A stretch of 64,000 bases of DNA from Sequoia sempervirens (lineage: Eukaryota > Streptophyta > Pinopsida > Cupressales > Cupressaceae), in contig VDFB02000002.1 in assembly GCA_007258455.2 (NCBI GenBank), positions 973,283 to 1,037,282 of the forward strand, given 5' to 3'. Within the stretch, counting starts at the first letter, position 1. Every line of letters starts with the position of its first letter. Positions 37,111 to 50,146 of the stretch are shown here, piece after piece. The position numbers were made by a program, and so were the translations under genes. The notes beneath the pieces were generated by a model. The model made no database searches, was not told the DNA's origin, and was given only the letters and a program-made list of their open reading frames with translations.

Positions 37111-38400
37111 TTCAAGACATCCGAGCTAGCTCAGATTCCCCAGCCTAATTAGAGATCAGATAATCCAGGAAAGCTCATATTTCTCAAATTAAACATGCAT
37201 TAACTTATGATCATCAAGTACCTTCAATTCATGGGGTCCCTTAACATGATTAAGCATATGAACACATCAAACCTCAAAATCATGAAATAAATCATCTTCA
37301 CTTGAGTCTCAATTCACGTTACACATTGGGAGTTCAGATTTCGTGGAGCTTGGGTATTTCTAGGGACCTCATATTACCTTTGCTGAACTAACGTTTGGGT
37401 AATACAAGCTTGCTCAGAATCAAAAACTATGCTCAAAATTAGACAAAGTACTCACCCTTCGAGCTCAGGATTTTAGGTGCAAGGTAAATTTGAATAATCC
37501 AAGGGGTCTCGAATTCTTCAGGTGGATTAGAGCTCGTAAAATCCATGCTACCTTGGAATTTCCAAGATTAGCTCAAAATTGAAAATTTTACTAAGTGGAA
37601 AATCTTGTTTACTTTCAATTGATGAATAATGAATGCCTAACCCTCTTAAGACTGAATCATTGACATTTCATGACAAATTCAAATTAAGTAATTTGTTCCA
37701 CAATCCTTGACATCATTCATTTTATCAAATTTGTAAGCACCAAGACTAGGGTTTCGATCTATCGTTCAAAATAGGGAGATGATCCAAAATTTTGATATCA
37801 ATCATGAAAATAGAATGCATTGAGTGAATTTTGAGAGTATTCAACAAATTTCATTCACTAAATACATTCAAATCGAAGCCCTATTTCATAATTTTAAGAA
37901 TAAACTCTTTGAAGAACAATAAACCCTAAGTGATGGGACAAAACCACAATCTTGAACTCGGCAAATGGCTTCACCACACAAGGATTTAACAATGAAACTC
38001 AAAATGAAGAAAAACCACATGAAAAGTATCAAAAGAATACCTTGAAATGGCGTGCAATAGAGGAAAACACAATGGAAAACCAATGATGGAAAGACTAAAA
38101 CCCTGGAACAATCCCTCAAAGAGAACAATTCCAATGTTGAAGCCCAAATCAAATGTAGGATAATGGAGACCCTTTTCAGCTTCAAGCACCAACAAATGCA
38201 AAATGACCAAATGACCCTCTAGACCTTAATTTATCACCAAATTGACTCTTTAAAACTCATTAATGCAAGCAATAAATGCTCTATCGTATGCTTCAAGAAA
38301 AATCAAAAACTTGATAAGAGCTCAGACTCTGGTTATCCAAGGTCCCTTGGATTACTCGGCCAGATTATGGTTCGGTTAATCTGAGGTACCTCAGAATTAC
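37111..38400. promoter_or_regulatory. Palindromic modules in U3 of G LTR copy 2
   Basis: CCGAGCTAGCTCAG near 37,121; GTTATCCAAGGTCCCTTGG plus ATTAC near 38,333 (10-4-10 dyad with one mispair); AATCTGAGGTACCTCAGA near 38,380. These match the modules of copies 1 and 3. Confidence 0.45.
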
Positions 38401-38672
38401 TGAACCTACCCTGAACTTAATCAGTTTCACTTAATATTCAAATTTTTGAGCAAGGGTCAGCCTCAAGGAGCCATAAAATCATCATGATGCTTCAAAAATG
38501 ACATCTCAAATGCAAATTTATCATTAAGAACTTTGGGAAAAACAAGACCAAAACTGAGAGACTTATCCCTTAAGGGGATGAATTTAGGACCCTATGAAAA
38601 CAAAGAGGCAAACAAAACAATAAAAGAGGGTCTCTTCTTTTAGCTGGGCCTACATGCGAAAATTGTACAACA

Positions 38673-39240
38673 AATGGTGACTCCTATTGGGGAAATAATC
38701 TATAACATTTCAATGACAAATTGGAATAAAAAACATAGAATCTTTGGTTTCATTCCTCACATTGGGTCAACCACAAATAGAGTTTCAAAGCCCATGGAAA
38801 ACCAAGCCTTTCCTATGTTGGGGTCAAATTGTGTGCAAATGTATTCATTTCCCTCCCTCACGAGTTGTAGGAACCAAACTCAGTCTAATCAAGCTATGTA
38901 AAGTTTCTAACTCCAAAAGCATCTTGGATAGAGCCTCGCTACCAGTCAGGCATCCATAGCCCCAATAAGGTTATCACTATGACCCTCTCGAGCATAGATC
39001 TACTGCCAGCCAGGCATCCATAGCCCCAGTAGAGATACTTGGATACTCCTGATGAGGTGAATATTCACTTTTGATTTTTCAATATTTTTTCTTCTTTTTT
39101 TATATTCTTTTAAGATCTTTTAAACTTTCCTTTTCACCATGTAAGCAATGGAGCTCACACTCAAAGCTGAGAACCATAGTGGAACTAAACTAGAAATAAT
39201 AATTTTCACTTGAACAGACTTTATAAGGAACCTTTATAAT
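38673..39240 (-). other. Internal 3' end of second G unit
   Basis: The right junction of the middle LTR reads, on plus, AATGGTGACTCCTATTGGGG, which looks like a tRNA-Arg primer site on the opposite strand. A ~60-bp direct repeat lies at about 38,925-39,025 ('cagtcaggcatccatagccc' and 'cagccaggcatccatagccc'). A T/C-rich run follows near 39,080-39,130. No coding frame is seen. The rest of the pol region of this unit is missing. Confidence 0.45.
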
Positions 39241-41634
39241 ATTTTCCACTTGAATTTTGATAATTTGTTGAATCCTAGGGTCTGAAGCAATTTGCATAGG
39301 AATCATATTTAGTTCTCCCACCACATTCACTTTTATCTTGTCCAATTGAGTAACTTTTCATTAAGAAGTTGTAGGATTAATACCTAAGGCTCTACAGGTA
39401 GAAAAATGTATGACATTCATGGAGGCCCTTGAGTTTAGAAGGTAGTTGTGTAAGTTCTTCCCAAAGAGATGAACATAAATCAAAAAAGGAGTTTTTGTCT
39501 TGCCTTGAAATAGACTTAGTTGAGTGTCAACTTGTGCAACTTGATTCCTATCTTTTTCTTTCCCTTTATCTCTAGGTTGTGCTTGACTTTTGTCTTTTGG
39601 TGCTTGTGAACTAGAAGTTTTCCCAACTACTTCACTAGATGTCCTATCATGGGGAACTACATATTCTTTAAAAGCTACTAAAACTATATTTCTGATAGCA
39701 AGAACTCTTAGCAACTCAAAAGAAGAAAGAATTACCTTTAAATTCTTGAGTTCTTTAGCCACATATTAACCCAATTACTCCATGTTCATATTAGCATGAA
39801 TGTCCTTGAGATGATTCACCAACCTTTTCTTGCTTTCATCGATGTTCTTTCCTTTAGAGGAATTAGACTATCCTCCCTTTAAAAAATACTATGTGGGCAC
39901 ATGAGGATAGGATGGATTATTACTGGCATGGGGATCAGCAGGTGTGGTCAAGTTATTTAGAGGGATTTATGTAGTGAATGGGCCTCTAGCTTGTGGACCT
40001 CTAGTTGGCCTGTTCCTCAAATCATACTTTCTCATAGGTTGCTAGCACATTTGGACTTCTTCAATACCAGTTTCTTCTTCATCTAAAGGACCATTGTCAT
40101 TCTGAGTACATTCATTGAATAATTGTGAAATATCATCCCCATTGTATACTTGCTCTGTCCTATCATCCTGCTCACTTCACTCTTGTTCTAGAATATTCTC
40201 TTCACTTCCTAGGAAATGAGCATGATTCAACACCATTGAAGAATCATAGGGCCCAGATGGTACCAATTCTTCATTATTGGAATTTTTTTCAACCTCATAC
40301 TAAAAGATGGATCTAGCAATCTGGAACTCAGGGCATTCTAACTCAAAATGTTGACTTATCTTGTTGAGTCTACACCATCTAGACAAAGCTACCTCTACTA
40401 GATACATGCCACTTAGAGGCTTTTCCTGATTAGAAGGTTGATCCAATGGAGTAGGGATACCTCCATTATTTTGCCTTGTATTCCATGTTTTATTCTACTT
40501 TTGGGGTTGTCTCCTATCAAATCCTTGTCCACTTGTCTATCCTCTTTGAAAATTTTTCCCAGATGGCTACCCTCTGTCAAAATTTTGTGCATGTCCTTGT
40601 GTAGAATGTCAACCCTCCCTATTATAACTAGACTAAATATTCCTTTGAGCAGCCTAGAGTTGACTATTCTGGTTCCTCAAGTATGTTACTTCCATATTCA
40701 GATTCTTAACTTGCTTTGTCAACTCATCTAATCTCTGACTGTCAGGATTATTATTATAAGGTATTGAACTCACTTTATAATGAGGGTATCTAAATGCTAT
40801 TCCTGATCTAGTGGACTAGTTTAGTACTTCAAAATTTTGCAAGTATGTGGGAAAACCAACCTGTTGTAGTGAATGGAGGGGTTGATTGAAATTTTCTTGA
40901 TGATAACTAGGCATTGGTGGGGCTTGATTCACTAGAGGACCCGAATGTGGAACTAAAGGAAATTGTGGCACCAGATTCATAATGGGTATATGGTTAGTCA
41001 AAGCCTGGTTGAGGGCTTGAATCTATCCTAGGTGGGTAATAGGTCCTAAAGATGGCAAGGGTCCTAAAAAATGCTACCTTAGATCTGTGCTAAGATTTAC
41101 CGCCTTTGCATAGGTATCCAACAAAGTGTTGGGGGGATTAGGCCTCCATTTGAGGAAAGTGGTTGTAAGACTATCAAGAGCCTCATAATAGACATCAAGG
41201 GTAGTAGCATTATCTACAACATAAGGATCCTACAGCCTAGTGTATGCACAATGAAACCTATTATTGAATGACCCTATAGGCTCATTAACCTCCCTTTTAA
41301 CCCTAGTGAATTGTAAATACAACTCATTAGCACTAATAGGGATTTTAAAATTCTATACAAATGCATTCTCAAGCTCTTTCCAATTGTGAATTGACCCAAC
41401 AGGCAAGTGGTTATACTAGTAAAATGCATCTTCTCCTAGGGAATAAGGGAAAATCCTGCATGCAATTTCCTCATGATTGATCCCTCTATCTCTGAGACAA
41501 GTCTGAAAAATCCTGATGTGCTCCTCTACAGTCCTATTAGGGTCATTGATATGAAACTTGGAGCAGAAATGTTTAGGGTTTTTGGGCATGAAATTGTAGT
41601 TGTTAAAGGATAAGGGTGATGGGTTGTTTTCCAT
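39241..41634 (-). pseudogene. gag: G Gag and protease start (second, partial unit)
   Basis: It is collinear with 29,300-31,706: Met at about 41,634 (MENNPSPLSFNNYN), 'NDPNRTVEEHIRIFQTCLRD', 'RIFPYSLGEDAFY', a basic C-terminus 'SQAQPRDKGKEKDRNQ', then protease with N-S-R-A-S in place of D-S-G-A-S. It breaks off near 39,241, so RT, RNase H and integrase are missing. Stops and frameshifts are present. The second His of the zinc-knuckle-like motif is kept, but the first is replaced by Asn. Confidence 0.7.
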
Positions 41635-42855
41635 GAAAGCGATTATTAGAGGTGTAGGTGGCAAAGTTTGATTAATGACTGACTTTGGTTGTTGAATGGG
41701 AGTGGCTTTAGAATCAAATAATGAAGGGCTTGATGAAGGTGAGGATGATGGAGAGGATGGAAATGGTGGAGTAGATGATAATTATCCCCTTCTTTTGGCC
41801 CTTCTTGACCTAGTAGGGACTGGTAACTCTAAAAATATTCATCCCTTGGTGTAGATCTGGTTCTTATTTGAAATCTCTATGGAAAAATTAGAGATAGAAA
41901 ATGATCCAGCTTGCTTTATTCAGGCCCTCCTTTTAGCTCCAATTTGTTGATGGTGTTTTATGCACAACAACTCAGATATAATACAAATATCCTATCTCTC
42001 TTGAAAGGTAAATCTCAATGAGAAAGCCTCAAGAGATAACCCCAAGGTCTCTAATGTCAGGTCTTGAAAATGCATAAACAACTCAGATAATATGTGAAAA
42101 TGTTGGTAATCACAAGGGACCTTACAAACAAATGCTAGAAACTTTAGATTTATTAGATCTTGCAATATGGTGATACTTTTAATCATAAAACCTAACTCAA
42201 ATTTCAAAAGAAATAGCAAAAGATAAAGGGTTTAGAGAATTTTTTATGAAAATTAAACTAAATCTAAGACCAACAATCCAAATGATAAAACACTAAAGGT
42301 GGACCAATCCTTCAAAACTGATTCCTACTTAATCAAGATTAAATCTGCAATCTCATAGAAACAATGTAATCTTCTAAGGAATGAAAGATTTTTAGATCAT
42401 GAAGCATTCACCCAAATAAACCTTATTTTACAATTGAAATGAATAAATATCCACAATTGAACTGAGCACATAAATTAAAGGCCTAGGCTAACTTTACATA
42501 GTAACTTACAATCAGCAAGTTGCTAAAAGTATGGACCCGGGATTTCTCAAACACTTCAAATATTAAACCATAAACACCATTGGATCACATCTAAATCTAA
42601 AATCTAACATGCAACTAACAATCTCAAAGCAATCTTAAAGATCTGGAACAACAAGAACCATGCAAAGTGAAGCAACACAAGAAAGAGCACCAAAGAACAA
42701 TGTCTTTACTTATATTGAATCACCCAAGTTTGCAACAATTCATGTATTCTCAATGTAGCAACACTTTCTCTTAGAAAATCCTAACTCCTACCTCAATTCT
42801 AGCTATTGCAACTATGTCTAACTGATTCTAACCCTTACAAATGAAGTTGGAGCCT

Positions 42856-42868
42856 CAATTTATAGAAG
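42856..42868 (-). promoter_or_regulatory. TATA box of G LTR copy 3
   Basis: The minus strand reads CTATAAATTGAGGC, the same as in copy 1. Confidence 0.55.
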
Positions 42869-43142
42869 AGCAACATTAGGTTGGTCAAAAATTAGGGTTA
42901 CATGCACTTGGGTCAGCGCAACAGGTCGACCTAGAGTTTTTAAAATAAAATAAAATTACATTAAATATTTGCAATCAACTCCAGGTCCACCTGGGTCCTT
43001 CTAGAAATATTCTTTTTTGATGGAACAAAGTTTGAGGTCGTCCCTGTTGGCTGGCTAGAAGTCACATTTCTGGCACAAATCTCTAGGTGGCTAGAAGCTG
43101 CCTATTTTCTCCCTCCTTGTTGATTTCTAATTTATTGGATAA

Positions 43143-43924
43143 GGGTATGTGTAGGATCATGATGGGCCAAAAAGTGGCAATATGATGGGTATGTGGATGG
43201 AAACTATTTTTTTACCCAAAATTGATGAAACAAAAATGGATTTTAAAGGAGATTCTTAGCTTTCGACGGATGTAAATTATGCTTTACTTTGAATTTAATA
43301 AGTAATTATTATTCATTTTCTATTAAAATTATGACTAAAGTCTTGATTGATGGGTTGATTGAAAAAAATCTATAGCTTTCAAATGGTATCACATTTTTTG
43401 AATCCAAAATATGTGTCACATTCTATGCTTCACATACTATAGGATTTTAAAAAAAAAAATTGATCAATTTTTGACCAAGTTAAGGTTGTTAGACATACAA
43501 GTTTTTATATTTTTAAAAAGGTTGTAATAAAAATTTCATAATTAATTATTTACTTGAAAGAAATTTACAAAAAAATATGCATCACATTGGGGAATGATTC
43601 CTCTACTTACATCTAAAATCTTATAAAAAAATGTCATCATTCTATGGTGGTTAGGGTGGTTAGACAGACACCTACCTTTTTTTTCCCTGAAATTGAAGTA
43701 CCACTGCATTGAAATTTCAAATTTTCACCAAATAGATTTTTTTTTTAAACAAACCTAATAATTTAAAAACTACATTCAATTTTCTATAGATTCTATTCTT
43801 ACATATTTTTGAAATAATATAGATAACTTATTCAAATTTTTATGTCAAGTTGCCTAACTCTGATTGTTTTGAATTTTTTGCCACTTAAGGGCCTGTTTTT
43901 TCCATGATGATCCTACACATGCCC
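43143..43924 (+). mobile_element. T element copy (782 bp), terminal inverted repeats
   Basis: The left end GGGTATGTGTAGGATCAT and the reverse complement of the right end GGGCATGTGTAGGATCAT agree, and inverted similarity extends about 37 bp to 'aagtggca'. ATAA flanks both sides (43,139-43,142 and 43,925-43,928); the uninterrupted site is seen in LTR copies 1 and 2 ('ttattggataa'). It is non-coding, so a non-autonomous DNA element. The superfamily is unassigned. Confidence 0.85.
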
Positions 43925-46237
43925 ATAATTCATTTAATTTTTCTAATATTTCTTTCATATCTTCTGGATTAGGAACTGGAATAAATTTAATTCTTTTCTA
44001 ATGATTTTTAAATTCATCCAAATATTGGGGCATCACCTTATTCCATTCAATCGATAGCTCATGGTATTTATCTAGTTTTGAAATTTAAATTGTTGCATCT
44101 TCAAGATTTTCTTTAGTGATTTGAGCACTATTGGAAGGAGCATATATCTCATGCCACCATCCTTGTAATCTATTGGCATTCATGTTCTTTTGACCAAATT
44201 TCCTTCTCCCTATCATTATCTCCAGAAAAAAAAAATGCAACTATTGTATATCTCTTTCATTTTTCCTTGTAACTTCATTATTTTCTTTAAAGCATTTGTA
44301 AGGAGTTATTTCCTATAATTCAAGAATTCTACCCATTCCTTTATCTTACCAATATCATTTCAAAATATTTCTTCTAGAGGTGACTGTAGGATCTTCTTCA
44401 ATTCTTCAGTAGTAGATTCATCAATCTTATTACAATCTACAAGAAACTGAGAGCTATTCTCCAGAAAGTCAGCAGTATTGGTGTGTATCTTAATAATTTT
44501 CTCAATTTATTCTTCCCCTCTACTACTAAAACCCTTAAACCAGTCATGTGTGCTATGAATAGAGGATTTCAACCTCTCAATTTTTGAAACTACCTCTTTA
44601 GGCAACAATCCCTCTAGAATAGTACTTTCACTTCCCACAATTTGTAGAGGCTTCATCAAATGTTATACATATTTGTAAACATCATTTAGTTGTCTTTGTA
44701 GCTTCTCCTTTTCCTCAGTTTCTCTATCTAATCTCCTAAAAATTTCTTGCAAAGATTCTTGGAATTCTTGCTTTTCCTGATCCTTGGTGGTTGGCCCTAA
44801 ATTAATAGTTTGTACTTTATAATTAGAGGGCCTAACCTCATCCTTGAACTTATTACTTGCAGGCACTATTACATGAATAAACCTATTATTAGACTCATCT
44901 CTTGATATCTTAGAGATTTTTTTGGCTCTTTTCCTCTATTTGGGTTGTCCCCACTACTCAAGAAACTTGCCCCAACTCAGAGCTTCTTATTGCATAATTG
45001 TGGGCTTCTTACTAAGCCTTATTTCCAGCCATTCAAGAGATGTGGATTTCTTTATTGCTATATCCTTATTTATACTATCAACCACATTTACCTCAACATT
45101 CTACTCTACTTCTGGTTGATATTCATGTTCATCTTTGTTCTAGTGAGGATTGTCAACAACTTCCTCTTTGTTTTTTCCTGCCTTAGGGTGATCTTCTGGT
45201 TCATCAATTATTACCTTTTTTGGGGACTTAGATTCTTTTACTTGAACAAACTCAAACTCTATATTCTTACTTTCTACTCTAGAGGTAGACTATTTATTTT
45301 CTTGTACAAATTTCCTCCATTCTCCACTTTTAGGATTAGATACCTCATCATCTTCTTCATCTGGTTTTTTAGGATCATTTGATATGTTTCCTTCCTCGTG
45401 AACTATTTCTTCTAAAACTTGTATATTATGATGATGAGAAGGAATAGGAGAATTATTTCATGTAGCTACTCTCTTCTCCATATCATCAGTAGGTGCCTCT
45501 TCATGTTACTCTTCTTTCTCTATAACTTGCATTCCCTCTATTGGAGAGAACTTATGCTTGGGAGAGTTTCTCCTAACATACACTTGGGGATTTTCCCTTG
45601 AACTTTCCAAATCAACAACCTCTACCAAAGAAGGAGAATTTGTATCAACATTTTCCTTCCTTTCCTTAGCATCCTTTTCTCTTTCTATGATTATTCTCAT
45701 CTTCCTCATAGGTTCTGAGGTTTCACCTTCTTCTACAATAGTGCTAACTTGAGGAACCTTCTTGGTTTTAGGAGATGGCTTCTCCCCTTGCTTCACTTGG
45801 GTCTGACTCCTAGTCCTCCTCTTAATTGAAATAGGTATTCCTTCCTCTTGAACATCCTCTTCACGAGGTTCAACAGTATCATCACCTTTGTCAACATCAA
45901 TTTATTCTTCAAACTAAGACTCCAAGTCTTCCATCAAGTCATAGGTGAATTTGGCACCTTCAGCTTTCAATTCTAACACCTTTCGCTTTACCCATAACCT
46001 AGAATACTTCTTCACTGACTCAGTGACTTGGTCTAAATCTATTACCTCTTCCTCTAACTAGTTGACTCAGTGACTTGGTCTAAATCTATTATCTCTATAG
46101 TTATCCCAATAGTCCTCAATGTGATCCTTATTCCTAAATATTCTATTCGCTTGCTTCATGGACTTCCCATATGGGTTATAATTATTTCTGTTGGTATGAG
46201 AATACAACTCAAATTGTGCCATTTCCTTCTTAGAATG

Positions 46238-46571
46238 TTGAGCACTTTGAATAGAAGGGAATTCCTCCAAAGTTCCCTTTCTCAATGGGAATTTTGATTC
46301 CAATCCTTTCTTTTTCACCTTCTATTTTAGGATCTCCTCAAAACCTACCATTTGTCTTGTCAATTCCAACATTAGAAGTTTGTTGGTTGGATACTTGGGT
46401 AATCTTGAGCACTTTGAATAGAAGGGAATTCCTCCAAAGTTCCCTTTCTCAATGGGAATTTTGATTCCAATCCTTTCTTTTTCACCTTCTATTTTAGGAT
46501 CTCCTCAAAACCTACCATTTGTCTTGTCAATTCCAACATTAGAAGTTTGTTGGTTGGATACTTGGGTAATC
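46238..46571. repeat. Perfect 167-bp tandem duplication
   Basis: 46,238-46,404 and 46,405-46,571 appear identical; the other two LTR copies have one unit only. It lies inside the U3 frame and shifts it (167 is not a multiple of 3). Confidence 0.85.
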
Positions 46572-47891
46572 TGGGAGGAACGACTGGAGATACTTGTACC
46601 TGGATGTATGTGAACCTTTGATATTAGATGAACCATTGACCATATTTCTTGAAGAGCATCCTATAACAACCTTGCAATGTACATGAAAAAGGAATCATTG
46701 GCCCTTTTGTAGTTGGATGTTTTGTGTTGTAACTATGGGTAAACATCCCATATATTGTTTTCCCTATAGTTCCTTTGTAGCTGAGACATTTCTAGTTAGT
46801 CTTATGTGCCAACATGTAGATGAGATATGAGGTCATGGTGAACCTATTGGTTTCTTGCACACTTCTCAATTGGGCTTCCAAATTGTTGCTTATGATTCTA
46901 GCCTAGTGGTAATGCTTGTTCACCAAAATTTGTGTGATGGGGTAGAACACCCAATTCTAAAAGATGTGAGCTTCTTCTACTCTAATGACTTTTCCCAAAA
47001 GAGTTATAATGTCATGATACTCTAGCTTGAAATCACTTTTGTGCAGTTGTTTCGATAGCTTTGAGTAGTGTGGCTTTGGTTTTAGTATCCAAGAATTTTT
47101 CATGATTTCCAAAGCTTTGTTGGGGTCCTCATCATAGAACTTAATTGCTTCCCCAATGTTGATTTCCTCAATGAGCTTGTGATGTGAGGCAATATTGAAA
47201 ACCTCTACAATTGACTCTTCAATTAAATTTTCCATGACTCTTCCTTGTGGCCCAATTACAATCCTTGTTCTAGAGTCATAGTACTTTCCATATTCTAAGA
47301 CCAACTCTGGACATAGTTGTGTTGGAGGGAACCCTGCTACCTATGCCAATTGGGTGTGAGTGATAACCTATTCCAACTCTGTTGGTGTGTTTCCAAACAC
47401 TCTCTACTGAAAGTCATCATAATCAACATGCCCCATATTTGTATTTGCAATTTTTGACCAAGCAGAAGAAATTTTCGTCTCTAGCCATATGCCCTTGAAG
47501 TCATACTTCATCCTTTGTAATCTTCTCTTAACCTCCTCTTGCACTAAATTATATTTTGATTTGGTGGTCTTGTCAAGGCTTAGCTCAGTCTGCATCTATT
47601 AGAGAAAGGACCAAAATTACCAAAATGGAAGATAGATATTTAACATATTATATTAATTCCCAGAAGTGCCAAATGTATGTAATGCTAATGCCATTAAATC
47701 ATAATCATAATAATTCAACTCCAATGGCAATACAAGACAAGTAATTCATTTCAAAAGATCATATTCACACATCATGTATGCATGCAAAATTCATTCAAAT
47801 TAATCACCATCTCATAAAATAACCATATAATCCAATGTGTGAACACTCCATCCATCAACACTAGGATTATAAAGCAAAACAAAGAGGGGTT

Positions 47892-49170
47892 GGGTAATCT
47901 GAGCTAGCTTGGATTCCTCAGCCAGATTAGAGCTTGGGTAATCCATGCAAGCTCGGATTTCCTGAACTAAACATGCATTAACTTATGATCATCAAGTACC
48001 TTAAATTAATGGGGTCCCTTAACATGATTAAGCATATGAACACATCAAAACTCGAAATCATGAAACAAATCATCTTCACTTGAGGCTCAATTCACATTAC
48101 ACATTGGGAGTTCACATTTCTCGAGGCTCGAGTATTTCTAGGGACCTCAGATTTCCCTAGGTGAACTAACATTCGAGTAATCTGAGCTTGTTTGGAATTG
48201 AAAACTAAGATCAAAATTCAAAAAAGTACTCACCCTTCGATCTTGGGATTTTAGGCGCAAGGCAGATCTGGATATTCCGAGGAGGCTCGGATTCTCCAGG
48301 TGGATTAGAGCTTAGAAAATCTAAGCTACCTCAAAAATTTTGAGCTTAGCTCAAAATCAAAAAAATTACTAAGTGTTGAATCTTGTTTACTTTGAATCAA
48401 TGAATAATGAATGCCTAACCCTCTTAATACTAAATTATTGACATTTCATGAAAAATTTGAATTAAACAATTTGTTCCACAATCCTCGACATCATTCATTT
48501 TATCAAATTCGCAAGCACCAACACTAGGGTTTCGATCTATCATTCAAAATAGGGAGACGATCCAAAATTTTGTTATCAATCATGAAAATAGAATGCATTG
48601 AGTTAATTTAGAGAGTATTCAACAAATTTCATTCACTAAATACATTCAAATCGAAGCCCTATTTCAACTTTTTAAGAATAAACTATTTTAAGAAAAATAA
48701 ACCCTAAGTGACGAGACAAAACCACAATCCCGAATTTGACAGATGGCTTCACCACACAAGGATTGAACAACGAAACTAAAACTGAAGAAAAACCACATGA
48801 AAAGTACCAAAATCATACCTTGAAATGGCACACAATAGAGGAAAATGCAATGGAAAACCAGTGATGGAAAGACTAAAACCCTAGAATGATCCCTCAGAGA
48901 GAAAAATCCCAACATCGAAGCCCAAATCAAATGCAGGATAAAGGAGACACTTCTCAACTTCAAGCACTAACAAATGAAAAATGACTAAATGACCCTCCAA
49001 ACCTCAATTTATCACCAAATTGACTCTTTAAAACTCATTAATGCAAGCAATAAATACTCCATCATATGCCACTAGAACACTTAGAAACCCGATGGGAGCT
49101 TGGACTCAGGTAATCCAAGGTAGCTCAAATCACCCGGCTGGATTATGGTTCGGGTAACCAAGGTACCTCA
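47892..49170. promoter_or_regulatory. Palindromic modules in U3 of G LTR copy 3
   Basis: GGTAATCTGAGCTAGCTTGG near 47,893; half-sites GAGTAATCTGAGC, GGCTCGGATT and GGATTAGAGC (48,170-48,320); AGGTAATCCAAGGTAGCTC near 49,114. They share positions with copies 1 and 2. Confidence 0.45.
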
Positions 49171-49377
49171 AAATTACTGAAACTGCCCTGAACTTAATCA
49201 ATTTCACTTCAAATTCAAAGTTTTGAGTAGGGGTCAACAGCTAGACAATCATCATGATGCTGCAAAATGACATCTCAAATGTAGATTTATCATTAAGCAC
49301 TTTGGGAAAAACAAGACCAACTACAAAAAGAAAGAGGAAAACAAAATAAGAAAAGAGGGTCCCTGCTTTTAGCAGGG

Positions 49378-50146
49378 GGGTATGTGCAGGATCATGATGG
49401 GCCAAAAAGTGGAAATATGATGGGTAGGTGGCTGACAACTTTTATTTTACCCAAAATTGATGAAATAAAAGGGTTTTAAAGGGTATTCTTAGCTTTCCAC
49501 CAATATAAATTATGCTTTAATTTTAATTTAATAAGTAATTATTATTCATTTTCTATTTAAATTATGACTAAAGTCCTAATTGATAGGCTGATTGAAAAAT
49601 GTCTATAGCTTTCAAATGTATCACATTTTTGAATCCAAAACATGTGTCACATTCTATGCTTCACATACTATAGGATTAAAAAAAAATTGAATTTCATGAA
49701 GTTTTGACCAAGTTAAGGTGGTCGGACATACAAGTTTTTATATTTTTTAAAGTTGTAATAAAAAAATTCATAATTAATTATTTACTTGGAAAAAAATTTA
49801 AAAATATGCATCACATCAGGGGCGTGAGTCCTCTACTTATATTTGAAATATTTTTAAAAATTATCATTTTGGTGTGGTTAGGGTGGTCAGACAAACACCT
49901 ACTTCTTATTTTTCCACGAAATTTAAGTACTCTGTATTGAAATTTCAAATTTTCTAAATAGATTTTTTAAAAAAAACCTAGTAGTTTAGAAACTACATTC
50001 AATTTTATAAAAAATTTATTCTTACATATTTTTGAAATAATATAGATAACTTATTCAAATTTTTACATCAAGTTGGCTAACTCTGATTTTTCTGGTTTTT
50101 TTGCCACTTAGGGGCCTATTTTTCCATGATGATCCTGCACATACCT
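49378..50146 (+). mobile_element. T element copy (769 bp)
   Basis: Left end GGGTATGTGCAGGATCAT; reverse-complemented right end AGGTATGTGCAGGATCAT. The flanks AGGG and AGGA suggest a 3-4-bp duplication. The empty site is seen at 38,640 in LTR copy 2. It is collinear with the copy at 43,143. Confidence 0.8.

Larger units (their letters stand above)
32009..38672 (-). repeat. G LTR copy 2 (middle, shared LTR), 6,664 bp
   Basis: TGTTGATGGTG...TTGTACAACA. It is the only copy with no transposon inside and so defines the LTR length. The left neighbour is gag of unit one; the right neighbour is the 3' end of the internal region of unit two. It contains the U3 frame (33,142-36,818) and palindromic modules (about 37,119-38,400). 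Its TATA-like box near 32,920 is mutated. Confidence 0.85.
43083..47595 (-). pseudogene. U3-located ORF of G, copy 3 (split by a T element)
   Basis: Best-preserved N-terminal part of the family: MQTELSLDKTTKSKYNLVQE (Met at 47,593-47,595), 'YDSRTRIVIGPQGRVMENL' with 'EDPNKALEIMKNSWILKPKP' and 'FKLEYHDIITLLGKVIRVEE' (46,957-47,304), 'NRNNYNPYGKSMKQANRIFR' (46,067-46,318), 'RKMRIIIEREKDAKERKENV' (45,506-45,796) and a coiled-coil-like 'RRLDRETEEKEKLQRQLNDV' (44,663-44,866). The T element at 43,143-43,924 interrupts the C-terminal codons. The 167-bp duplication and stops also break it. Known retroelement enzymes are absent; function unknown. Confidence 0.6.

Noticed and set aside
38673..39240. 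A separate plus-strand LTR element starting at the primer-site-like TGGTGACTCC after LTR copy 2.
   Set aside because: The neighbouring LTR is shared with minus-strand Gag-Pol units, and no plus-strand gag follows; the same kind of motif borders D, whose orientation is clearly minus.
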